Part shown: positions 1-4,691 of the stretch, piece by piece | How positions within the stretch are numbered: position 1 is the stretch's first letter | Layout: each line of letters starts with the position of its first letter | Notes under the pieces: generated by a model | What the model was told of the DNA's origin: nothing | The model's database searches: none | What the model saw: the letters and a program-made list of their open reading frames with translations, nothing else | DNA from: Oscillospiraceae bacterium | Lineage (GTDB): Bacteria; Bacillota; Clostridia; Oscillospirales; UBA929 | Assembly (NCBI GenBank): GCA_031282535.1 | Contig: JAITDM010000254.1 | Location: forward strand, 1 to 5,513 | Direction: 5' to 3' | DNA: 5,513 bases | Position numbers and translations under genes: made by a program

Positions 1-161
1 CGCAGTTCGATGACTGGCGACTGGCTGCCCACCCGGTTCAGATCTGTGGGGGCGTACTGTTCTCTCGGCTCGGGGAGATCATATGCGCCCGCACCCACAG
101 GAAGGCATAAGACCAACACCATGAGCGCGCAGAGCGCACATGCGATCCTTCTCACATTCAT
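1..161 (-). CDS. Secreted protein of unknown function, N-terminus only (cut by window edge)
   Basis: Reading the minus strand from an ATG at 161-159 gives 53 codons without a stop, continuing past the left edge. The start is a classical signal peptide: a short basic n-region (MNVRR), a hydrophobic core at about residues 6-22 (IACALCALMVLVLCLPV) and a signal peptidase I site, A-G-A at 24-26, just before Tyr27. The mature part begins YDLPEPREQYAPTDLNRV and is polar. The cysteine at 19 is preceded by L-V-L, a poor lipobox, so a lipoprotein is unlikely. A purine-rich site, GGGAAGGA at 177-170, lies 8 bases before the ATG and supports this start. A candidate promoter lies at 335-343. No catalytic domain is visible in the fragment, so no function is assigned. 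Confidence is good that it is a real exported protein and nil for its role. Confidence 0.72.
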   Translation of the reverse strand, partial: MNVRRIACALCALMVLVLCLPVGAGAYDLPEPREQYAPTDLNRVGSQSPVIEL

Positions 162-182
162 TTTTCTCGTCCTTCCCACCCA

Positions 183-219
183 GGAGGATATCTCTGCCAA
201 ACGATATCCTCCAAACGAT
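183..219. repeat. 10-bp inverted repeat overlapping a 9-bp direct repeat
   Basis: GGAGGATATC (183-192) and GATATCCTCC (203-212) are a perfect 10-bp inverted repeat separated by 10 bases. CCAAACGAT also occurs twice in direct orientation, at 197-205 and 211-219, a 14-base period. The block lies in the predicted 5' leader of the secreted-protein gene, just upstream of its ribosome binding site. It could be an operator or an RNA hairpin near the translation start. No T-run follows on either strand, so it is not a typical terminator. Confidence 0.55.
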
Positions 220-334
220 TCCGGCGGCCGCCCGGCTCCATCTGACAGGGCGCCCCTTACGCCACCAATCCTTAGTGTAATATTACCACAAGTCATTCCC
301 TTTGTCCAGTGCCGGATCGATCAAATGCCAAAAA

Positions 335-343
335 ATTATATCA
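335..343 (-). promoter_or_regulatory. Extended -10 promoter, minus strand
   Basis: On the minus strand TGATATAAT (343 to 335) is a perfect TATAAT with a TG extension one base upstream. The -35 region at the usual spacing is weak, as is normal for extended -10 promoters. It points toward the secreted-protein gene and would give a leader of roughly 165 nt carrying the 183-212 inverted repeat. Confidence 0.5.
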
Positions 344-379
344 TATCTAAATACGAATGGTATTTTTAGGTTAAATTGC

Positions 380-408
380 CACAAAGGGCTCTTCCCTTTG
401 TGCTTTTT
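380..408 (+). terminator. Intrinsic terminator, plus strand, no visible upstream gene
   Basis: CACAAAGGG (380-388) and CCCTTTGTG (394-402) form a perfect 9-bp stem with a 5-base loop, followed by CTTTTT (403-408). This is a clear rho-independent terminator for plus-strand transcription. No gene on the plus strand to its left is convincing, so it may end a small RNA or untranslated transcript, be left over from a lost gene, or insulate the hydrolase promoter just downstream. On the minus strand only a weak T-run follows the stem. Confidence 0.75.
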
Positions 409-443
409 ACAGCCCGGATCCGCTCGTTGCGGCCGGACAAGCC

Positions 444-473
444 TTGACGGCGGCGCACAGACGTTGCTATAAT
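444..473 (+). promoter_or_regulatory. Promoter of the alpha/beta hydrolase gene
   Basis: TTGACG (444-449), an 18-base spacer and TATAAT (468-473), with a TG extension at 465-466. This is a near-consensus vegetative (sigma-A type) promoter. Transcription would start near 480, leaving a leader of about 45 nt before the hydrolase ATG at 525. Its position after the terminator at 380-408 makes the hydrolase an independent transcription unit. Confidence 0.75.
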
Positions 474-524
474 GGGAACCGGCCCACGAACCGTTTTGCA
501 CTGTTTTGAAGGAGATGCTGCCCC

Positions 525-1463
525 ATGGACGCAACACATCGGACAAGCCGGCGCGCCCGGGTCCTCTTTTTTTTGATGCGCGCGCTGGGCGTCAAACATT
601 GGCTCGCCTGGCAGGCACGATTCTACGGGGCGGACGCCGCCAGGGCGTCTAAACCTGCACGGGCGGGGTCGAAGCCCGCCCCCGCCAAGGTGCGCGGCCT
701 GCACGCCGTGCGTCTGGACGTGGACGGTTTTCCGCTCTACCGCCTGTCCGCCGGAACGGCGGCTCCGGACAAAGCCGTCTTTTTCATCCACGGCGGCGGC
801 TTCATCATGCCCCCGCTCCCGCTGCACTGGCGCGCCGCCAGGGCTATCGCGCGGCGCACGGGCGCCGCCGTCTACTTCGTGCGCTACCCTCTGTTCCCCG
901 CGGCCGGCCTCGCGCGGATCTACGACCACGTGGCCGCCGCTTTTGAGGCGGCGCGCCAAGATTTCGGCGGCCGGCTGCGGGCCGTCCTGGGCGACAGCGC
1001 CGGCGCGACGCTGGTCCTCGCCCTCGCCGCCCGCCTTGCGCCCGATGTCCAGCCGGCGCATTTCATCGCCCTGTCGCCCTGCGTGGACCCCTCGTTTACA
1101 AACCCGGACGCGGAGGCGCGGCGCGGCCTGGACCCCCTCCTGCCGTGGGACGATGTGAAGGCCACGGCGCAGCGGATGCTGCTTTCGGCCAAGCTCGAGG
1201 ACGTCAGCCCGCTGTTTTTCTCCTACGAAAATCTCCGGCGCTCCGGCGCGCGTCTCACGATCTTCATCGGCGGGCGGGACATCCTCTGCCCCGACACGGA
1301 GCGGCTGCACCGCCGTCTGCTGGCGGAGGGGCTGGCGCACGACTACTGGTACCGTGAGGATATGATCCATGTGTGGCCCTACGTGCCGCTGCTCCCGGAG
1401 AGCCGGGCGGACATGGGGCGCATCCTCCGCCTGCTCCGCGGCGACGGCGCACCACACCCCTGA
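525..1463 (+). CDS. Alpha/beta hydrolase, hormone-sensitive-lipase (family IV) type esterase
   Basis: A complete 312-residue protein, normal size for the family. The oxyanion-hole motif HGGG is at residues 89-92 (FFIHGGGF). The nucleophile elbow G-D-S-A-G is at 156-160 with Ser158 catalytic. The acid is probably Asp252 in the segment GGRDILCPD, and the base His282 in DMIHVWPY. All triad members are present in the right order, so the enzyme should be active. Known members hydrolyse short-chain carboxylic esters or lactones; the substrate here cannot be told. Residues 1-60 form the variable N-terminal cap region and lack a cleavable signal peptide, so it is probably cytoplasmic. AAGGAG at 509-514 lies 10 bases before the ATG. 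A run of eight T at 567-574 falls near codons 15-17. The gene has its own promoter, converges on the truncated Rrf2 gene, and no terminator is visible between the two. Confidence 0.9.
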   Translation: MDATHRTSRRARVLFFLMRALGVKHWLAWQARFYGADAARASKPARAGSKPAPAKVRGLHAVRLDVDGFPLYRLSAGTAAPDKAVFFIHGGGFIMPPLPLHWRAARAIARRTGAAVYFVRYPLFPAAGLARIYDHVAAAFEAARQDFGGRLRAVLGDSAGATLVLALAARLAPDVQPAHFIALSPCVDPSFTNPDAEARRGLDPLLPWDDVKATAQRMLLSAKLEDVSPLFFSYENLRRSGARLTIFIGGRDILCPDTERLHRRLLAEGLAHDYWYREDMIHVWPYVPLLPESRADMGRILRLLRGDGAPHP

Positions 1464-1481
1464 GGCCAACCCCACCCGGAA

Positions 1482-1513
1482 AATTATGAATTATGCATTG
1501 AATTGTATATCGT
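1482..1513. repeat. AT-rich patch with tandem AATTATG at the break of the Rrf2 gene
   Basis: AATTATG occurs twice in tandem (1482-1495), followed by CATTGAATTGTATA. The patch is strikingly AT-rich between two GC-rich reading frames. It supplies the last residues and the stop codon of the truncated regulator. It may be the scar of a small mobile or repeat element, or a recombination junction. No complete inverted repeats or target duplication can be seen. Confidence 0.4.
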
Positions 1514-1702
1514 GCCAAACACGCCGCGCAGGCTGTCCACCAACCCCGCCTTGATGAAACAGGAGACGATCTTTGCCAGATATTTTTCCGGCAGAGACTC
1601 CCGCTCCGCCACTTCCCGCAGAGAGATCACGCCCTGTTCGTACTCCGCGGCCAACACCAGCATAAAGCGCAAGCCGTAGCGTCCCCGTGTGGAAATACGC
1701 AT
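1484..1702 (-). pseudogene. Rrf2-family transcriptional regulator, truncated after the DNA-binding domain
   Basis: The ATG at 1702-1700 has an ideal AGGAGG at 1715-1710, 7 bases upstream. The 72-residue product begins MRISTRGRYGLRFMLVLAAE, the hallmark N-terminus of Rrf2 regulators (IscR, CymR and NsrR relatives). It continues through a winged helix-turn-helix: VISLREVAERESLPEKYLAKIV at about 25-46, then KAGLVDSLRG at 51-60. Family members usually run to about 130-160 residues: after the wing (typically RGxxGGY) come a long dimerisation helix and, in many, three cysteines for an Fe-S cluster. Here similarity ends at about residue 62, and the tail FGTIYNSMHNS comes from the AT-rich patch. The stop lies only about 20 bases from the end of the convergent hydrolase, so the missing half is deleted rather than frameshifted. 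It is probably non-functional; a short DNA-binding remnant cannot be excluded because the start, ribosome binding site and a candidate promoter are intact. Confidence 0.8.
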
Positions 1703-1843
1703 AACCCTTCCTCCTGACAACGATTTTTTTGTATCTTCTTCTTTATATCTCTTCCGCACCCCCGATACGCCCCAATGCTTTCGTGGCGCGGACGGCCGCT
1801 CTGACGGCCCTCTCCGGCCATACCCGCGACCGGATACTATACC

Positions 1844-1870
1844 CTTATATGAAAACCGGCCATTTGTCAA
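1844..1870 (-). promoter_or_regulatory. Candidate promoter of the Rrf2 remnant
   Basis: On the minus strand a perfect TTGACA (1870-1865) is followed after 15 bases by TATAAG (1849-1844). The spacing is short by about two bases, and TAAGGG at the standard 17 is a poorer match. Transcription would start near 1837, giving a leader of about 135 nt. It is divergent from the iorA promoter, with the two -35 boxes about 85 bases apart, so a regulator bound between them could act on both. Confidence 0.45.
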
Positions 1871-1939
1871 GACTTCTCCAAAAAATTCCTCGCTTATTTT
1901 ACGAAAAATTCTTCCGTTCCCCAAAAAGGGCCTTCGCGC

Positions 1940-1948
1940 GGGGGGGGG
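1940..1948 (+). repeat. Nine-G homopolymer next to the iorA promoter
   Basis: Nine consecutive G (1940-1948) end five bases before the -35 box at 1954. Tracts of this length are prone to slippage. The tract also forms part of a loose inverted repeat, GTTCCCC (1916-1922) against GGGGAAC (1945-1951). Its length may also be affected by sequencing error. Confidence 0.6.
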
Positions 1949-1953
1949 AACCC

Positions 1954-1982
1954 TTGACAAAGAAACAGCCCCGTATTATACT
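1954..1982 (+). promoter_or_regulatory. Strong promoter of the iorAB-paaK operon
   Basis: TTGACA (1954-1959), a 17-base spacer and TATACT (1977-1982): eleven of twelve consensus positions at ideal spacing. Transcription should start near 1989. Such a strong promoter in front of a terminator-bearing leader suggests that expression is set mainly by what happens after initiation, or by a repressor at the palindrome overlapping the start. Confidence 0.82.
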
Positions 1983-1987
1983 AACGA

Positions 1988-2005
1988 GGGTTGCACCTGC
2001 AACCC
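1988..2005. promoter_or_regulatory. 18-bp perfect palindrome at the predicted transcription start
   Basis: GGGTTGCA (1988-1995) and TGCAACCC (1998-2005) form perfect 8-bp arms around a 2-base centre. The palindrome begins at the predicted +1 of the operon promoter. In DNA this is a typical place for a dimeric repressor's operator. In RNA it would fold as the first hairpin of the leader (seven pairs with an ACCU loop). No adjoining T-run is present, so it is not itself a terminator. Confidence 0.6.
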
Positions 2006-2150
2006 ACAACCCGAATTTTTGTTCTCTATGGCCGCTTCGCGGCGACAAGGTACCAAGGCATACCCGCAACTGACTGTTTGACAGTTCTTTACGGCGCCAC
2101 GGGGGTTCGTCCGCCCGTCCTTAACGGGACCGTTGAGGACGGGCGTTTTT
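1989..2150 (+). ncRNA. Structured 5' leader of iorA: candidate attenuator or riboswitch
   Basis: From the predicted start to the end of the terminator the leader is about 160 nt and contains no convincing gene. Hairpins visible in order are: the palindrome at 1988-2005; GCCGC/GCGGC with a UUC loop at 2031-2043; ACTGT/ACAGT with a UUG loop at 2073-2085; a hairpin at 2099-2118 (ACGGG plus GG, against CC, a bulged G and CCCGT); and the terminator at 2112-2150. The last two share bases 2112-2118, so they cannot form together, which is the arrangement of a terminator/antiterminator switch. I see none of the signature sequences of T-box, TPP, SAM, cobalamin, THF, glycine or purine elements. The ligand, if any, is unknown; an aromatic amino acid, an aryl pyruvate or an arylacetate would make sense given the genes. 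Confidence 0.5.
2112..2150 (+). terminator. Intrinsic terminator in the iorA leader (attenuator)
   Basis: CGCCCGTCC (2112-2120) pairs perfectly with GGACGGGCG (2137-2145). The stem continues inward through TTAACGG and CCGTTGA with one G-U wobble, and five T follow (2146-2150). This is a very stable rho-independent terminator placed after a strong promoter and 44 bases before the iorA ATG. It would stop most transcripts unless the overlapping hairpin at 2099-2118 forms. Confidence 0.85.
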
Positions 2151-2193
2151 GTATGTGGTCCGCCGGCGCGGGGCCGTGATGGGAGAGGATCCG

Positions 2194-4011
2194 ATGGAGA
2201 GACGACTGCTGATGGGCAACGAGGCGATTGCCCTGGGGGCCGTGCGCGCGGGGGTCGCCTGTGTGACAGGCTACCCGGGCACGCCCTCCACCGAGATTTT
2301 GGAGACCGTGGCGCGGCAGAAGGACGGGCGGATCTATGTGGAGTGGTCCGTCAACGAGAAGTCCGCGCTGGAGGTGGCCGCGGGCGCCGCCTGCGCGGGC
2401 GCGCGGGCGATGGTCACGATGAAGCAGGTGGGCCTCAACGTCGCCGCCGACCCGCTCATGAGCCTCAACTATGTGGGGGTCCGGGGGGCGCTCGTCGTCG
2501 TCGTCGCGGACGACCCGGGGCCGATTTCGTCGCAGACGGAGCAGGACACCCGGCACTTCGGCCTCTTTGCCAAGCTCGCGGTGTTCGACCCCTCCACGCC
2601 GGAGGAGGCCTATCTGATGGTGGCGGACGCATTCGCCTGCTCCGAGGCCCAGGGCCGGCCGGTGCTGCTGCGCCCGACCACGCGCGTCTGCCACAGCTAC
2701 GCCTCCGTGACGCTGCTGGACAAATTGCCCCGCCGCGCGCCGGCGGGGTTTCACAAGGACGGCGGCCGGTGGGTGATCTTCCCCCGCCTCTCGTACCAGA
2801 ACCATCTCAAAATCGAATCGGAGCTGCGCGCCCTGCGCGGCACGTTCTCCGCCTATCCGCACAATCTCCTCACGGGCCGCGGCCGCTTAGGGCTCGCGGC
2901 GGGGGGCGTCAGTTACCTCTATGTCCGCGAGGCGCTGGCGGACATAGAGACCGACTGCAAACTGCTGAAGGTCTCCACCGTCCCCTTCCCGGAGGCGCTG
3001 GGGCTGTCGTTTCTCGAAGGTCTCGACGAGGTGCTGGTGGCGGAGGAACTGGACCCCGTCATCGAAGACGCGCTCTTGCACCTCTGCGGACGGCACGGCC
3101 TGCGCGCGGCGATCCGCGGCAAGGGCACCGGCGACATGCCAAACGCCGGGGAAAACACCGTCGCCGGCGTGCGTCTCGCCGTGCGGCGCTTTTTGGGTCT
3201 CCCCACCCCCGAAGACGACGGGGCGGAGGCGGCCGGCGAGGCGCCGACGCCGCCCGTCCGCCCGCCGGTGCTCTGCGCGGGCTGCCCGCACCGGGGCGCC
3301 TTCTTCGCGGTGAAGGAGGCGGTCGGGCGCCGGAAGGCCGTCTACTCCGGGGACATCGGCTGCTACACCCTCGGCAACGCCCCGCCGCTCGACATGGTGG
3401 ACACCTGCCTGTGCATGGGGGCGGGTCTCACGATGGCCCAGGGCCTGGGCCGCGTGGAGCCGGACACCTTGCACTTCGCCTTCATCGGAGATTCCACATT
3501 TTTCCATACCGGTCTGCCGGGCCTTGTGAACGCCGTTTACAACGGGGCGGATGTGATTCTCTGCATCCTCGACAACGGCACGACCGCGATGACCGGCCAC
3601 CAGCCCCATCCGGGCATTGGCCGGACGGCCTCGGGCGCGGCGGCGCCCAAGGTGGACATCCACGCCCTGGTCTCCGCCCTCGGCGTCTCGGCGCTCACGC
3701 GCGTGGACGCCTTCGACCTGGCCGCCGCCAAGCGGGCGGTGACAGAGATGCTGGACACGCGGGGCGTGCGCGTTCTTCTCTTCGAGGGCCCGTGCATCGC
3801 CGTGGACCGGGGCGGTACGCCCTGCGCGGTGGACGGCGACGTCTGCACTGGCTGCGGGCGCTGCCTGCGGCAGCTCGGCTGCCCGGCGCTGGCCTGGGCG
3901 CCGGAGGGGCGCCGGGCGGCGCGGATCGATCCCGTCCTCTGCACCGGGTGCCGCCTCTGCGCGGCGCTCTGCCCGGTGTCCGCGATCGGAGGGGGTGGCC
4001 GTCCGTGCTGA
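2194..4011 (+). CDS. iorA: Indolepyruvate:ferredoxin oxidoreductase, alpha subunit
   Basis: A complete 605-residue subunit, usual for the family. With IorB it converts aryl pyruvates, CoA and oxidised ferredoxin to aryl-acetyl-CoA, CO2 and reduced ferredoxin in the cytoplasm, using thiamine diphosphate (TPP). The N-terminal pyrimidine-binding domain shows GYPGTPSTEI (26-35) and VEWSVNEKSALE (49-60). A hinge motif CAGCPHRGAFF is at 361-371. The TPP/Mg domain carries GDIGCYTLG (386-394), GDSTFFHTG (432-440) and DNGTTAMTGHQPHPG (460-474). A C-terminal ferredoxin domain holds two 4Fe-4S sites: Cys551, 554, 557 and 563, with the longer last gap typical of this subunit, and Cys583, 586, 589 and 593. 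The ATG at 2194 is preferred because GGGAGAGG (2181-2188) stands 5 bases before it. An in-frame ATG at 2179 and a TTG at 2149 lie upstream, the latter inside the terminator T-run. It overlaps iorB by 7 bases. Confidence 0.96.
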   Translation: MERRLLMGNEAIALGAVRAGVACVTGYPGTPSTEILETVARQKDGRIYVEWSVNEKSALEVAAGAACAGARAMVTMKQVGLNVAADPLMSLNYVGVRGALVVVVADDPGPISSQTEQDTRHFGLFAKLAVFDPSTPEEAYLMVADAFACSEAQGRPVLLRPTTRVCHSYASVTLLDKLPRRAPAGFHKDGGRWVIFPRLSYQNHLKIESELRALRGTFSAYPHNLLTGRGRLGLAAGGVSYLYVREALADIETDCKLLKVSTVPFPEALGLSFLEGLDEVLVAEELDPVIEDALLHLCGRHGLRAAIRGKGTGDMPNAGENTVAGVRLAVRRFLGLPTPEDDGAEAAGEAPTPPVRPPVLCAGCPHRGAFFAVKEAVGRRKAVYSGDIGCYTLGNAPPLDMVDTCLCMGAGLTMAQGLGRVEPDTLHFAFIGDSTFFHTGLPGLVNAVYNGADVILCILDNGTTAMTGHQPHPGIGRTASGAAAPKVDIHALVSALGVSALTRVDAFDLAAAKRAVTEMLDTRGVRVLLFEGPCIAVDRGGTPCAVDGDVCTGCGRCLRQLGCPALAWAPEGRRAARIDPVLCTGCRLCAALCPVSAIGGGGRPC

Positions 4012-4601
4012 ACCTCATCATCACAGGCGTGGGCGGTCAGGGGACCGTACTCCTGTCCCGGCTGATCGGGCAGGCGGCCCTGGACAAGGGCTTCGACATC
4101 CGCGGCAGCGAGACCATCGGCATGGCGCAGCGCGGCGGCAGCGTGGTGAGCCACGTGCGCATCGGCGCGGACATCCATGCGCCGCTGATCCCCCCTAGGG
4201 GCGCCGGGCTCATCGTCGCCTTCGAGCCGGGCGAGGCGGTGCGCGCGCTCCCGTTTCTGGCGACGGACGGCGCGATGGTGGTCTTCGACCGGCCGGTGAA
4301 CGCCGTGACCAGCACGCTGGGCGGCGGCGCCTACGACGCGGCGGCCATGCTCGCGTACCTGCGGGCGCGGGTATGCCGGCTGACGGTGGTGGACGGCGCG
4401 CGCGCGATGGCGGCGTGCGGCGGCGCGAAGGCGATCAACGTGGCGCTGCTCGGCGTGGCGGCGGCCGGCGGCCTGCTCCCCTTTGACTGTGCGGAGGCCG
4501 AGCAGGCGCTCCGCGCGCGGATTCCGGCGCGGCTGCTCGACATGAATCTCCGCGCCCTGGCCTTTGGCGCGGCGCTGGCGGCCGAGGGGAATGCGAGATA
4601 A
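4005..4601 (+). CDS. iorB: Indolepyruvate:ferredoxin oxidoreductase, beta subunit
   Basis: This is the gamma-type domain subunit that completes the IorAB enzyme; 198 residues is the normal length. The glycine-rich N-terminus LIITGVGGQGTVLLSRLIG (4-22) and the segment SETIGMAQRGGSVVSHVRIG (35-54) are family signatures; KAINVALLG (142-150) is a conserved helix near the C-terminus. The start is the GTG at 4005, read as Met, inside the end of iorA, with GGAGGGGG at 3988-3995 nine bases upstream. No in-frame ATG fits the conserved N-terminus. The overlap with iorA indicates translational coupling and a fixed stoichiometry. The open frame continues far upstream in front of this start, but that part is only the shifted shadow of iorA. 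Very GC-rich codon use matches iorA. Confidence 0.95.
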   Translation: MLNLIITGVGGQGTVLLSRLIGQAALDKGFDIRGSETIGMAQRGGSVVSHVRIGADIHAPLIPPRGAGLIVAFEPGEAVRALPFLATDGAMVVFDRPVNAVTSTLGGGAYDAAAMLAYLRARVCRLTVVDGARAMAACGGAKAINVALLGVAAAGGLLPFDCAEAEQALRARIPARLLDMNLRALAFGAALAAEGNAR

Positions 4602-4619
4602 CAGTTGCGTGGCAGGGGC

Positions 4620-4670
4620 AGACGACACAAGACGAGAGACGACGCCCGCAAGGCGAGGGATACAGACGAC
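4620..4670 (+). repeat. Short AGACGAC repeats in the iorB-paaK gap
   Basis: AGACGAC occurs at 4620-4626, 4637-4643 and 4664-4670, with the variant AGACGAG at 4630-4636. They fill most of the 90-base gap between iorB and the ligase gene. No promoter or terminator is visible in the gap, so the genes are probably co-transcribed. The purine-rich repeats may simply be low-complexity spacer. Confidence 0.35.
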
Positions 4671-4691
4671 TGACAAGGAGGGGACGTACCA

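Noticed and set aside
10..369. A 119-residue plus-strand open frame at the left end
   Set aside because: No ribosome binding site or recognisable domain. It runs antisense through the signal-peptide gene and the minus-strand promoter.
366..1475. A 369-residue open frame on the minus strand across the hydrolase gene
   Set aside because: It is the antisense shadow of a GC-rich gene. Its sequence is Arg/Gly/Ala-rich with no motif, while the plus strand carries a full catalytic triad, promoter and ribosome binding site.
2028..2081. Possible 17-codon leader peptide (MAASRRQGTKAYPQLTV) for translational attenuation
   Set aside because: No ribosome binding site precedes the ATG, and there is no run of Trp, Phe or Tyr codons; a single Tyr is not enough.
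1989..2150. T-box or classical riboswitch identity for the iorA leader
   Set aside because: The T-box antiterminator sequence (GGTGGNACCGCG-like) and the signature cores of the TPP, SAM, THF, glycine, purine and cobalamin classes were looked for by eye and not found.
2133..4004. Long open frame upstream of and continuous with iorB
   Set aside because: It is the shifted frame of iorA and is Arg/Gly-rich without motifs. IorB homology begins exactly at the GTG at 4005, which has its own ribosome binding site.
4192..4201. Perfect palindrome CCCCTAGGGG inside iorB
   Set aside because: It lies within a coding region of very high GC content, where such a palindrome is likely by chance; nothing around it suggests a site.
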